The notes beneath the pieces are model-generated. The model did not search any database, was not told the DNA's origin, and worked only from the letters and a program-made list of their open reading frames with translations. Of a DNA stretch of 64,000 nt, positions 1 through 8,171 are shown piece after piece. Position numbers and translations under genes: made by a program. Within the stretch, counting starts at the first letter, position 1, and each line of letters starts with the position of its first letter. Source of the DNA: Chloroflexota bacterium (lineage in GTDB: Bacteria > Chloroflexota > UBA6077 > SHYK01); assembly GCA_035652535.1 (NCBI GenBank), contig DASRDP010000152.1, positions 1 through 64,000 of the forward strand. The letters run 5' to 3'.

Positions 1-16
1 AGAGGCGCCGTCCGCT

Positions 17-39
17 CCTTCCCCCCTTGCGGGGGAAGG
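17..39 (+). repeat. GC-rich hairpin at window edge
   Basis: Two 9-bp arms (CCTTCCCCC and GGGGGAAGG) are separated by a 5-nt loop. It lies upstream of purM and could be the terminator of a gene outside the window or a member of an interspersed repeat family. No T-run follows. Confidence 0.4.
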
Positions 40-112
40 TCGGGATGGGGGGGCGGGCCCGTGCCGCCACCGCCCAGGCATGCGTCGACCGATCGTTCGG
101 TCGCGAAGCCCC

Positions 113-1228
113 ATGACGGGCGGCCCTCACCCAACCTACTCAGCGGCCGGCGTCGATACCGAGGGGGAAGAGGCCGGCCTCCAGCGCCTCACCGCGCGCC
201 TTCGCCGGACGTGGACACGCCGGGGCGCGGGCCAGGTCGAGCTGGACTTCGGCCAGTACGCGAACGTCGTCCGCATCGACGACCGCCTGGGCATGGCGAT
301 CTCGACCGACGGCGTGGGGACGAAGGTGCTCGTCGCCCAGATGATGGACCGGTACGACACCGTGGGCATCGACTGCGTCGCGATGAACGTGAACGACCTG
401 ATCTGCGTGGGGGCCGAGCCCATATCGATGGTCGACTACATCGCCATCCAGCGCATGGACCCCGCCCTCCTCGACGAGATCGCCGTCGGCCTCGAGGAGG
501 GCGCCCGCCGCGCGAAGATCTCGATCTCCGGCGGAGAGATCGCTCAGCTCCCGGAGATCATCGCCGGCGAGGCCGGCCACAACGCCTTCGACCTCGCCGG
601 TACGGCCATCGGCACCGTCGCCCTCGATCGCATTATCACCGGCCGCCAGGTCGAGCCCGGGGACGTCGTCGTCGGCATCGAGAGCAACGGGGTCCACAGC
701 AACGGGCTCACCCTCGCCCGGCGCGTCCTCCTCTCGGGCAACGACCGTCTCGACGTTCGCGCTTCAGCGCCCGGACTCGAGGGCTGCGTCGGGGACGAGC
801 TGCTCCGCCCCACCCACATCTACGTCCAGGAGGTCGTCGAGATGCTGGCGGCCGGCCTCCAGGTGCGCGGGCTGGCCCACATCACCAGCGACGGGTTCCT
901 GAACCTCCGTCGCCTGACGTGCGATTGCGGCTACGTGATCGACGATCTTCCTGAGGTGCCTCCCATCTTTCGGCTCATCAGGGAGCGCGGCCGGGTCGAC
1001 TGGGCGGAGATGTTCAGCGTTTTCAACATGGGGATCGGCTTCTGCCTCATCGTCCCCCCGAGCGACGCGGGGGCAGTGATCCGCGTCGCGGCCGAGCATG
1101 GGAAGCGCGCGACGGCTATCGGGCGCACGACCCATGATCCCTCACGGACCGTCAGCGTGCCCGCGTTCGGGCTCGTGGGCATCGACAATCACCGCTTCGT
1201 GGCCACCGGGAGCAGCGCCGGGGCCTGA
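113..1228 (+). CDS. purM: Phosphoribosylformylglycinamidine cyclo-ligase (AIR synthetase)
   Basis: PurM makes aminoimidazole ribotide from FGAM with ATP in de novo purine synthesis, in the cytosol. The N-terminus carries the family opening YSAAGVD, then STDGVGTKV and GIDCVAMNVNDL, the nucleotide-binding motifs of the PurM/ThiL/HypE fold, and later NGVHSNG. The length of about 371 residues is near the family norm of 340-350. An upstream in-frame ATG at 80 exists, but the family match begins just after the ATG at 113, so 113 is preferred; neither has a strong Shine-Dalgarno. No other purine gene is adjacent. The C-terminal part is more divergent than the N-terminal part, so a PurM paralogue cannot be wholly excluded. 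Confidence 0.87.
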   Translation: MTGGPHPTYSAAGVDTEGEEAGLQRLTARLRRTWTRRGAGQVELDFGQYANVVRIDDRLGMAISTDGVGTKVLVAQMMDRYDTVGIDCVAMNVNDLICVGAEPISMVDYIAIQRMDPALLDEIAVGLEEGARRAKISISGGEIAQLPEIIAGEAGHNAFDLAGTAIGTVALDRIITGRQVEPGDVVVGIESNGVHSNGLTLARRVLLSGNDRLDVRASAPGLEGCVGDELLRPTHIYVQEVVEMLAAGLQVRGLAHITSDGFLNLRRLTCDCGYVIDDLPEVPPIFRLIRERGRVDWAEMFSVFNMGIGFCLIVPPSDAGAVIRVAAEHGKRATAIGRTTHDPSRTVSVPAFGLVGIDNHRFVATGSSAGA

Positions 1229-1438
1229 GGCGACAGTGACGAATCCTCGACAACACCTCGCGACGAGCGCTTCGGCCGGGGGACCGGACGGATCAAATCG
1301 TTCCGAGGCCGACGAGGGGTTGAGCGACTGACCGCTCGCGACGAGATCCCTCGCGTCGCTCGACTTGACAGACGCATGTCCGAGCGCTCAGGCGAACGGT
1401 TCGATCGCACTTGTGAACGTTTTCGGCGCAAACAGCGC

Positions 1439-1467
1439 GGGGCCCGGAGGGTTCCGCTCCGGGCCCC
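1439..1467. terminator. Strong GC hairpin between convergent genes
   Basis: A perfect 11-bp stem (GGGGCCCGGAG / CTCCGGGCCCC) with a 7-nt loop lies 26 bp past the stop of the leftward gene at 1494 and downstream of purM. Only a short GTTT follows on the plus strand, so it resembles a U-poor bidirectional terminator. Confidence 0.45.
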
Positions 1468-1493
1468 GTTTCGCCGAATCGATCCGGCAGAGG

Positions 1494-2042
1494 TTACGGC
1501 TGTTGCTGCGGTGGCGGCGGCGGTCCGGCGCAGAGGCCCGCGTCGCCAGACTCGATGTGCACGCGAACGTCGCTGGACGAGTCGCTCACGGGCACCGCGA
1601 GCACGCCCACCCACGGCCCCTGATCGCTCTGGCAGAAGAGCCCCTGGGGCGGCCCCTGGTCACCAAAATTCGACGGCGGCCGCCATCCCCGCGACGGGAG
1701 GTTTTGGTCGAAGAATCCGCCGGCGTCGGCTGGCGCCGACGACACGTCCATGATCACGTCCCAGGTCATGATCCCATTCCCCAGGTCTCGGACGATGGTG
1801 CCGACGACGTTCGCACCGGGCGGGAGGGGAAGGTCGAGCGGAGCGTTTGACGCAAGCTGGCCGGGGAGCAATGTGACGCTTTGGGCGCCGCCCGGTCCGC
1901 CGATCGCGCGTCGCGCCAGCTCGGACACGTCGCCTTGCTGGGCCATCGCCGAGCGCTCTCCGGCGTTCGTCAGAATTCCCACCGCCCCGATCACCAGCAC
2001 GCCGGCGATCAGGGAGGCGCCTACGGGCCACCAACGCTTCAT
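1494..2042 (-). CDS. Membrane-anchored or secreted hypothetical protein
   Basis: A 182-residue protein with an N-terminal hydrophobic segment at about residues 6-27 after a short basic start, then a soluble domain of some 140 residues and a C-terminal run of Pro and Gln. It reads as a signal-anchored extracytoplasmic protein. I recognise no catalytic motif. Two cysteines (FCQSD and LCAGP) flank the end of the soluble part and could pair. The ATG start directly precedes the basic/hydrophobic leader, which supports it. A GC hairpin lies just beyond the stop. Function unknown. Confidence 0.7.
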   Translation of the reverse strand: MKRWWPVGASLIAGVLVIGAVGILTNAGERSAMAQQGDVSELARRAIGGPGGAQSVTLLPGQLASNAPLDLPLPPGANVVGTIVRDLGNGIMTWDVIMDVSSAPADAGGFFDQNLPSRGWRPPSNFGDQGPPQGLFCQSDQGPWVGVLAVPVSDSSSDVRVHIESGDAGLCAGPPPPPQQQP

Positions 2043-2066
2043 CGGGTTCGACTCCAGTGAGGTGAT

Positions 2067-2198
2067 TTACATGGGCCAGTCGAGGGGGAACTCCTTGCGG
2101 AGCTCCTGGTACTCGGGATCGTCGGCGTACTCGCGGGCGAACACGGCGAGCTTCGCCGCCAGATCCGAAGCGGTCGTATGCAAAACGCTCGAGACCAT
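2067..2198 (-). CDS. Small 43-residue ORF, possibly remnant of an interrupted gene
   Basis: The ORF encodes a protein-like acidic/amphipathic sequence containing FAREYADDPEYQ and ending LDWPM. A GAGGAG run lies upstream of its ATG. In the same frame further upstream is an ATG at 2282 whose 14-codon ORF ends at a TGA (2238-2240), followed by a second TGA a few codons later; the sequence then reads on to this ORF. So it is either a genuine micro-gene or the 3' part of a roughly 70-residue gene carrying two in-frame stops. It lies just upstream of the gene at 1494-2042 on the same strand. Confidence 0.4.
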   Translation of the reverse strand: MVSSVLHTTASDLAAKLAVFAREYADDPEYQELRKEFPLDWPM

Positions 2199-2349
2199 TC
2201 CCGTGGTCTCCTCGAAGTCACCGCTTCAGTTTCGGTATCAGCCGCGCATGCGCGACATGACGTACCGATCTTCTTCGTTCATGTCGTTCCCCCTGGGTCC
2301 ATAGTCATATTGTACTCGTCGCCATCCTGCCGGTTCCCTCACTCGCGGG

Positions 2350-2766
2350 TCACGACTGGGAGAATCCGACCGGTTGCGTCGTAACGAGCACCGTCTCAGC
2401 GTCCGGCGCGCCATCCTCCCGGAAACTCACGCGAAGGCGCGCGAAGACACGCCAGTCTGCGCTGCGCCATCGGAGGTTGAGGATGACGAACGCGTTCTCG
2501 ACCACCGTTCCCGCGTCCTCGCGGCAGGCCACGAAGAAATCGAGCGTCTCGTCGCCTGCGGGGGCGATCGTCGCCGGCGGGTCGAGGTCGCGGCGCGGGC
2601 TTCGGAAGCGGCCGTGCGGCAGCCACGCCGCCAGGACCGACACCGGTTCGACGTCGTCGTTGCGGACGCGCCACGTCATTCGCCACACACCGGCGTCCGG
2701 CGTGGGCTGACACGCCTCGGCGGTCACGGCAAGCGACGGGCCCGCGGCCGAGGCGAAGCCCGTCAC
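2350..2766 (-). CDS. Hypothetical protein translationally coupled to a methyltransferase
   Basis: A 138-residue protein starting at a GTG that overlaps the stop of the upstream methyltransferase (GTGA overlap, 2763-2766), so the two are probably translationally coupled. Alternating hydrophobic patterns (WRMTWRVRN, RVFARLRVSF) suggest a small beta-sandwich rather than a helical protein. A longer open frame continues upstream to 3354, but that part is antisense-frame shadow within the methyltransferase gene. No known family recognised. Confidence 0.6.
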   Translation of the reverse strand: MTGFASAAGPSLAVTAEACQPTPDAGVWRMTWRVRNDDVEPVSVLAAWLPHGRFRSPRRDLDPPATIAPAGDETLDFFVACREDAGTVVENAFVILNLRWRSADWRVFARLRVSFREDGAPDAETVLVTTQPVGFSQS

Positions 2767-3497
2767 GCGCGGCCCACGACGAAGAGCTTCGCTGGCTCGC
2801 CGTTCGGGTCCAGATCTCGCCGCCAATCGAGAAACGCGACGTCGCGAAAGCCGGCCGCCGACAGCGCGTCGCGAACCTCCAATTCCGAGTGGCACCGCTC
2901 GTCGATCACGATGTCCTTGCGCTCCCACCCCTTCCCGCGCATGAAGACGGTCGCGCGAAACCGAGCGATCCGGCTCGCCCGGTCGTATTCCACCTCCACG
3001 ATGCAAGCCTGGTCCTCGTCCGCGATGCCGAAGGAGCCGGTCCAGTGGCGGAGGTACTTCTCCTCGGTGTTCAGGTCGAACACGAAGGGTCCACCGGGCG
3101 CCAGACTTCGGCGCACGCAGGAGAAGGCCGAGGCCAGGCCGTCGAGATCGATGATGTGGTTCATGCTGTCGGACGTCGAAACCACGGCGTCTGCCGGGGT
3201 TTCCAGGGTGAAGTCGCGCGCATCCGCGTGGATGAACGCGGCGCTTGGCGCGATTTGGCGCGCGTATGCCAGCATGGCGCTCGATCCATCGAGCCCGGTG
3301 ACGCGAAACCCGCGTTCGACGAGATGCCGTGCAAGCTGACCGGTGCCGCAGCACAGGTCCAGGACGTGGGCGCCAGGCGGCAAGTCCTTCAAGGCGAGCG
3401 CGTCGAGCACCTGAGGCGCGAAGAAGCTAAAGCGGCGCCAGTGCCGATGGTAAACGGGCGCGAACGCGTCGTACCCGTCGCAGGCGCTGAACACCAA
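2763..3497 (-). CDS. SAM-dependent class I methyltransferase
   Basis: A 244-residue Rossmann-fold methyltransferase. Motif I is clear at about residues 45-52 (VLDLCCGTGQ), with the acidic loop (GLDGSSAML) and the motif II region (DAVVSTSDSMNH) following. The overall pattern resembles small-molecule methyltransferases of the UbiE/Methyltransf_11-25 type; the substrate is not predictable. The response-regulator gene ends at 3498, immediately upstream, and the 138-residue hypothetical protein overlaps its stop, so 2350-3953 looks like one three-gene leftward operon. Confidence 0.8.
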   Translation of the reverse strand: MVFSACDGYDAFAPVYHRHWRRFSFFAPQVLDALALKDLPPGAHVLDLCCGTGQLARHLVERGFRVTGLDGSSAMLAYARQIAPSAAFIHADARDFTLETPADAVVSTSDSMNHIIDLDGLASAFSCVRRSLAPGGPFVFDLNTEEKYLRHWTGSFGIADEDQACIVEVEYDRASRIARFRATVFMRGKGWERKDIVIDERCHSELEVRDALSAAGFRDVAFLDWRRDLDPNGEPAKLFVVGRA

Positions 3498-3953
3498 CTA
3501 CCGGGCTTCGGCCAGGTCGGACGTGACGATGCCGAGGCGAAACGCGTGGATCTCCTCGACGAGCTGGATGAGCTGCGCCGCGTCCACGGGCTTCGTCATG
3601 TACGCGGCAGCGCCGAGCCGGAGGGATCGCAGGACGTCGTGCTCGTCGCGCGAGGCGGTCAGCACGACGACGGGAACGCTCGCGAGCAACGGGTCCTGGC
3701 CGATCTTCGCCAGCACCTCCTGGCCGCTCACCTTGGGCAGGTTCAGGTCAAGGAGAATGAGATCGGGGCGCGTGGCGTCGCTGTAGGCGCCTTTCCTTTC
3801 GAGGTAGGCGAGCGCTTGCTCGCCGTCGCTGACGACGGTCAAATTGTTGGCCAGCTTCCCTTCGCGGAAGGCTTCCATGGTGAGGCGCACATCGCCGGAG
3901 TTGTCCTCAACGAGCAGGATTTCGATGAGACGGACGTTGCCGGCACCGAGCAA
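3498..3953 (-). CDS. Single-domain response regulator (Rcp1-like CheY superfamily)
   Basis: A 151-residue stand-alone receiver domain. The acidic pocket is LLVEDN near residue 15, the phospho-acceptor is Asp69 in LILLDLNLP, the switch Thr is in VVLTAS and the Lys in MTKPVD. The loop between beta2 and alpha2 is longer than in CheY, as in Rcp1-type regulators that partner phytochrome-like kinases. There is no output domain and no kinase beside it. The start is a TTG with GGAGG 7 nt upstream; an adjacent in-frame ATC is also possible. It is first in the operon with the methyltransferase. Confidence 0.85.
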   Translation of the reverse strand: MLGAGNVRLIEILLVEDNSGDVRLTMEAFREGKLANNLTVVSDGEQALAYLERKGAYSDATRPDLILLDLNLPKVSGQEVLAKIGQDPLLASVPVVVLTASRDEHDVLRSLRLGAAAYMTKPVDAAQLIQLVEEIHAFRLGIVTSDLAEAR

Positions 3954-4253
3954 GATGTTGCCTCCGTTCAGGTCAGGCGACGAGACGTGCCGCGGCGGTC
4001 GGATAGACGGTAGGCTCTTCTAGAAGACTCATCAGCTACCCCACGCATCCTGCAGCGCTGCATTGTATGACGGTAACACTTCGAACACCATGGACGGCAG
4101 CGCCCTCTGTTCCTTACGCTTCGATCAGCATAAGAGAGATCGCCAGCGTTCGGCACGTCGCCCGCTGCAAGGGCCCCCGGATTCCGCTCCGAAATGCCGC
4201 ACAATGTCTTCGACCGGGCCCGTCGCGGCGCCTTTAGCCCAGCAGGGGACGAA
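3954..4253. other. Non-coding interval
   Basis: A 300-bp gap upstream of the response-regulator operon and downstream of the ornithine cyclodeaminase gene. It presumably carries the leftward promoter of the 3953-2350 operon. I see no convincing ORF, RNA gene or strong hairpin. Confidence 0.5.
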
Positions 4254-5408
4254 TCAGTTCCGGATGTCCTGCAGGAACCACTCGGTGGGGACCTCGCGGC
4301 CGAGGCCCGCGGCCTTCGCACGGTCGTAGACGAGCGACGACACCGTCACGAACTGCAGCCCCTGTTTGCCGCCGCCGCCGCCGATCACGCCGCCGGACGC
4401 GCTCACCTCACGCGCGCTCTGCCGTCCGCTGGCCGTGCCTGCGATGAGGTCCACCAGCGGGACGACCCGCGCCCGCTGGGACGCCGTCCGTTCTCGGCGG
4501 GACTCGCCGCCCGACGTTAGATCGTCGCGCCTGCTGCCGGGTCCCATCGCCTCCTCGAGCGCGACACGGCTCCCGGCCAGGTACGTGGTGAAGCCGCGAG
4601 AGTCGTCGATGGGCACGCCTTGCACCACCTGGCTCGTCGGGTCGCCGCCGATGGCCACGTCGATCCGCGCGAGCGCGTCCCGATGGATCTCCCCCATCAC
4701 CTGGGTCAGGTGCATGCCAGGCTCCACCATCGACGCCAACACCGTTGGCGTCACCGAGCTGGTGCAGCTCGCGAGAATCTCGGCGCCGCGAGCCGCCTCC
4801 TCGGCGCTCCCGCAGGGAATCACGTCCAGGTCGAGCGCCTCCGACATCTCCCGGGCATACGCCTCGCGATGCGCAGCCGTCGGCGAGTAGACCTGCACGC
4901 GCTTGATGGATCGCACGGCGGCGAAGGCGAGGAGGTGACTGTGAGCCATGCCGCCAGACCCCAGCATCCCCACCACGCTGGCATCGGATTTCGCTAGGTA
5001 CTTCGCCCCCAGCGCCGCGAGTCCGCCAACCCGCAGATGCTGGAGGTATCCGTCGTTGATGATGGCCAGCGGCTCGCCGGTGTTGGTGTCGAAGAGGAAG
5101 AGGAGCCCGCAGAAGAGGCCCGGCTGGGTGCAGTACTTGTCCTCCACGCGCCGTCCGTCGCCGATGTCCCGCCAGCTAATGATGTCCGACTTCATCCGAA
5201 TCACGTGGCGATGGAGCCCCTTGCTCGAGCCCTCCATCGTTCCCCAGCGATGGAATCGCGCCGGGTCGTCCGTCTCGGTATAGATGTCGACGCGCGGCCG
5301 CGCGACCAGCTCGTGCCTCGCCAGCTCCCGGTGCCCATCTTCCAGGACGCGGAGCGTGTCCTCGACGGTAAGCACCCGTTGGACGTCGTCGTTGTTGAGG
5401 AAGAGCAC
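4254..5408 (-). CDS. Ornithine cyclodeaminase / mu-crystallin family protein
   Basis: A 384-residue NAD(P)-dependent enzyme of the family that includes ornithine cyclodeaminase, alanine dehydrogenase and ketimine reductases. The N-terminal substrate domain carries RMKSD, and the Rossmann dinucleotide loop GMLGSGGMAHSH lies around residues 147-158. The family is usually 310-350 residues; here an insertion of Arg/Ser-rich and then Gly-rich sequence (about residues 290-345) interrupts the C-terminal part. The GTG start lies 2 nt after the XdhC stop, so the gene is probably the last of the molybdoenzyme-accessory operon. The true substrate is unknown. Confidence 0.83.
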   Translation of the reverse strand: MLFLNNDDVQRVLTVEDTLRVLEDGHRELARHELVARPRVDIYTETDDPARFHRWGTMEGSSKGLHRHVIRMKSDIISWRDIGDGRRVEDKYCTQPGLFCGLLFLFDTNTGEPLAIINDGYLQHLRVGGLAALGAKYLAKSDASVVGMLGSGGMAHSHLLAFAAVRSIKRVQVYSPTAAHREAYAREMSEALDLDVIPCGSAEEAARGAEILASCTSSVTPTVLASMVEPGMHLTQVMGEIHRDALARIDVAIGGDPTSQVVQGVPIDDSRGFTTYLAGSRVALEEAMGPGSRRDDLTSGGESRRERTASQRARVVPLVDLIAGTASGRQSAREVSASGGVIGGGGGKQGLQFVTVSSLVYDRAKAAGLGREVPTEWFLQDIRN

Positions 5409-5410
5409 GC

Positions 5411-6193
5411 TTACCGGCTGGCGGCGGGCGCGAACGCGCCGGCGGTGTCGCGGAGGGGCGTCCCGGCCTTCCCGTATCGCGCCGCGACCACTTCCGCCAT
5501 GATGGCGAGCGCGATCTCCTCCGGCGCCTGGGACCCGATGTCGAGCCCGATCGGAGAGTGCACCGCCGCGAGCCGCTCGCGGTCGACGCCGCGGGCGAGG
5601 AGCCGCTGCACGCGCTCCTGGTTCGTCTTGCGGCTGCCGATGGCGCCGATGTAGCTCACGCGCGTCTGCAGCACCCGCTCGAGGATCGGCTCATCCTGCT
5701 TGGGATCGTGCGTCAGCACCACCACGTAGCTGTTCTCGTGGAGCTGCGCGCGGGCCAGGTAGTCCTCCGGATGCTCGATGGCCAGATCGTCCGCTTCGGA
5801 AAAGCGCTCCCGCGTGGCGAAGACGCCCCGAGGGTCGATGACGTTGACCCGAAAGCCGAGGATCTTCGCGAACTTCATGAGGGGGATCCCGACGTGGACA
5901 CCCCCAAAGATGTGGAGGGTCGGCGGCGCTGGGTAGGCGTCGAAAAAGATCTCCGCCTCGTCGCCGGCAGAATCCCGCGCGGTGAAGGCCTTCGACTGGC
6001 CGGATCGCAGGAGCCGCGCGCCCTGGTCGAGCGCCGCCGCGTCGAGGGCGGCATCGCCTAGGGAGCCCCGCAGCTCGCCGCCGGTTAGGACTACGCGCCG
6101 ACCCAGGCGCGTCTCGGGACGCAGGACCGTCGCAACGCCGACCGGAGTCTCCTGTCGAACCAGCTCGGCGATCTCGTCGTACGCGGAGGTCAC
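5411..6193 (-). CDS. xdhC: XdhC/CoxI family molybdoenzyme maturation protein, Rossmann type
   Basis: XdhC-type proteins bind and sulfurate the molybdenum cofactor before its insertion into xanthine/CO dehydrogenase family enzymes. Residues 1-85 resemble the XdhC_CoxI domain, and about 90-235 form the XdhC Rossmann domain: LHIFGGVHVG, DPRGVFATRERF, VVVLTHDP, YIGAIGSRKTNQ and SPIGLDIG are all family hallmarks. It overlaps the preceding short XdhC_CoxI gene by ATGA (6190-6193), implying coupled translation. Molybdenum hydroxylase structural subunits are not in this window. Confidence 0.87.
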   Translation of the reverse strand: MTSAYDEIAELVRQETPVGVATVLRPETRLGRRVVLTGGELRGSLGDAALDAAALDQGARLLRSGQSKAFTARDSAGDEAEIFFDAYPAPPTLHIFGGVHVGIPLMKFAKILGFRVNVIDPRGVFATRERFSEADDLAIEHPEDYLARAQLHENSYVVVLTHDPKQDEPILERVLQTRVSYIGAIGSRKTNQERVQRLLARGVDRERLAAVHSPIGLDIGSQAPEEIALAIMAEVVAARYGKAGTPLRDTAGAFAPAASR

Positions 6194-6516
6194 GGCCTCC
6201 GCTCCGCCGGCAGGGGCTCGATGAGCACTTCAATCGTCCCCCCGCATGAGAGGCCGACCGAGATGCCGAACTCGTCGCTGATGCCGTAGCTCACGAGTCG
6301 TGGCTTGCCCGCTTTCAGCACCTCGAGGGCGTGCATCGCGACGTCGGTCTCCACGCAGCCACCGCTGACCGACCCGACGAGCTGACCCTCGGATCCGACG
6401 AGCAGCTTCGCGCCCTCGCGCCTGGGCGTCGAGCCAGACGTCTTCACAACGGTTGCCAGCGCCGCGTCTTTGCCGGCCGCATGCCACTCCGTCAGGCGCT
6501 CCAGAACCTCGTCCAT
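6190..6516 (-). CDS. XdhC/CoxI N-terminal-domain protein
   Basis: A 108-residue stand-alone XdhC_CoxI domain. It contains LATVVKTSGSTPRREGAKLL, GSVSGGCVE and LSCGGTIEVLIEPL; the two conserved cysteines (GGCVE and SCGG) are the residues proposed to handle cofactor or sulfur in this family. It is separate from, and overlaps by 4 bp, the full XdhC gene downstream. Such short CoxI-like and longer CoxF-like pairs occur in cox clusters. A leftward TACAAT box (6642-6647) lies about 126 nt upstream of the start. Confidence 0.85.
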   Translation of the reverse strand: MDEVLERLTEWHAAGKDAALATVVKTSGSTPRREGAKLLVGSEGQLVGSVSGGCVETDVAMHALEVLKAGKPRLVSYGISDEFGISVGLSCGGTIEVLIEPLPAERRP

Positions 6517-6672
6517 ACGTTACCTCCGTGTATCGGCCGTTGGATCGCCATAGGGCCTCACCGCGGGCGGGAGCTGCCAACCGTGCTCGCGGACCTGGTC
6601 GAGGGCCATTACGATACGGTCATCGCAAGCTCCCTCAGCTCATTGTATCGTCGGCGAACGGCGAGCGCCGGA

Positions 6673-7839
6673 TCAGCCGGCGAGGCGCTGGGTCGCGATT
6701 GAGCGTGGACCGCGCGGCGCGGCCAGGCTGTTGGCCAGCTTCTGTAGGCTGGCCAGATTGTGCGCGGCAGCAAAGATGTCGACGTATGGCAACGCGGCGA
6801 CCATCCCGCGCGCGACCGGCTGGTACCCTTCTCGCCCCAGGAGCGGATTGAGCCAGATCAAGCGCGCCGCGCGCTTCTGCAGGATCGCCATCTGCTCGGC
6901 GAGAAGATCCGTCTGCCCGGTATCCAATCCGTCGCTGAGGATCATGACCACCGTCCGCGGGTCCACCATCCGTCGCGCGAAGCTCTCGTTGAAGGTCCGC
7001 AGGCTCTCGCCGATTCGCGTCCCGCCCGACCAATCGGGGATGTCCGCCGCGATCTCGCCGAGCGCCGTCTGAATGTCGGCGTGCTTGAAGTAACTCGAGA
7101 CGTGATGCAGCGACGTGCTGAACACGAAGGACTCGATGCGGCCGATGACGTTCTGCATGGAGTGCATGAACTGCAGCAGAAAGACGCTGTACTGCTCCAT
7201 GCTCCGGCTCACGTCGCAGATGACCACGATGCGCGGCTTTCGGATCTTCCGCTCCATGCGCGCCAGCTCGATGACCGTGCCCCCAAACTGCACGTTGCGT
7301 CGAATGGTCCGACGGGGATCGACTCGCGTGCCTCGCGTCGTGATCCGGTAACGTCGACTCTTCCGCGTCGCGACACGCCGGGCGATGGTGACGCACGCGC
7401 GGGCCACCGCGCCCAGCTCGTCCGGTTTGAAGTCGGAGAAGTCCTTCTCGATCACCGCTTCCATCGCGCTGTACGAATCGCCGCTCGGCTGACTTTCGGC
7501 GCCCTCTTCTCGGGCCACTGCGATGGTGGGGGCCCGCTCCTCTCGAACGAGCGATTCCTCGTCCGACCAGCCGCCCCAGAAGCGCTCGAACAGCTCGTCG
7601 AATAGCGGCCGCTGGTCCGGGTTCCACAGCAGCACCGACCGCAGAGCAAGATAGAACTCGCCGCGATCGCCGAGATCGATCACGCGGATGGCGCGCACCG
7701 CGTCGTGCACTTCGGCCGGGCTGACCATGAGGTCGTTTGCACGCAAAAAGCGCGCGAAGTCGATCACGTTGTGCGCGAGGTTCGCCCGGGATGCGCGTGA
7801 CGGGTCCGCGCGCGCTCCTCGATGGCCCTCAGCCTCCAT
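6673..7839 (-). CDS. coxE: CoxE-like VWA domain protein
   Basis: A 388-residue protein of the CoxE family, which works with the MoxR-type AAA ATPase CoxD in maturing the Mo/Cu site of CO dehydrogenase-type enzymes. The C-terminal half is a von Willebrand A domain with the MIDAS motif DVSRS starting at Asp209 and a later LSDGLDTG. The open frame extends upstream to 7986, but that stretch is translated interspersed repeat; the ATG at 7839 has a strong GGAGGG 6 nt upstream and is the likely start. It lies downstream of moxR on the same strand, separated by two repeat copies. Confidence 0.87.
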   Translation of the reverse strand: MEAEGHRGARADPSRASRANLAHNVIDFARFLRANDLMVSPAEVHDAVRAIRVIDLGDRGEFYLALRSVLLWNPDQRPLFDELFERFWGGWSDEESLVREERAPTIAVAREEGAESQPSGDSYSAMEAVIEKDFSDFKPDELGAVARACVTIARRVATRKSRRYRITTRGTRVDPRRTIRRNVQFGGTVIELARMERKIRKPRIVVICDVSRSMEQYSVFLLQFMHSMQNVIGRIESFVFSTSLHHVSSYFKHADIQTALGEIAADIPDWSGGTRIGESLRTFNESFARRMVDPRTVVMILSDGLDTGQTDLLAEQMAILQKRAARLIWLNPLLGREGYQPVARGMVAALPYVDIFAAAHNLASLQKLANSLAAPRGPRSIATQRLAG

Positions 7840-7924
7840 TTCGCCCTCCTGTCGCGGCACTGGTTCCGAGTCCGCGTTTCTCGCCCGTTCGTCCTCGGCT
7901 GGCCCCAGGGCGAACGGGGGGACG

Positions 7925-7989
7925 GTCATCCTGGGGGCGTAGCCCGAAGGATCTCGCCCCCGGAGATGCTTCGCTTCGCTCAGCATGAC
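7925..7989 (+). repeat. Interspersed palindromic repeat, copy 1
   Basis: A 65-bp unit opening GTCATCCTGGGGGC, with a core AGCCCGAAGGATCTCGCC and ending GCTCAGCATGAC; its ends are inverted (GTCAT...ATGAC). It is preceded by a flank (AGGGCGAACGGGGGGACG) shared with copy 2. It forms the leader of the CoxE gene and produces a spurious N-terminal extension of that ORF. Confidence 0.75.
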
Positions 7990-8101
7990 ACCGGGCGGTG
8001 GTGCGCACGCCGCGCCCCGGCCCGCAGTTCACGGCGGCGGCCCGCCCTTCGGCAGGCCTGGCCTGTGCGACGCCGAAGGCCCCAGGGCGAACGGGGGGAC
8101 G

Positions 8102-8161
8102 GTCATCTCGAGGGCGCTGCCCGAAGGATCTCGCCCCCGGAGATGCTTCGCTCAGCATGAC
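8102..8161 (+). repeat. Interspersed palindromic repeat, copy 2
   Basis: Same orientation and core as copy 1, with the same 5' flank; it lacks one short TCGCT duplication. It sits between the moxR stop (8172) and copy 1. The 332-bp interval 7840-8171 holds only these two copies and GC-rich spacer. Confidence 0.75.
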
Positions 8162-8171
8162 AGCGGTCGCG

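Noticed and set aside
2767-3354. Upstream extension of the 138-residue hypothetical protein to 334 residues
   Set aside because: The added part overlaps the methyltransferase in another frame and is Arg-rich; a GTGA-coupled start at 2766 is more sensible.
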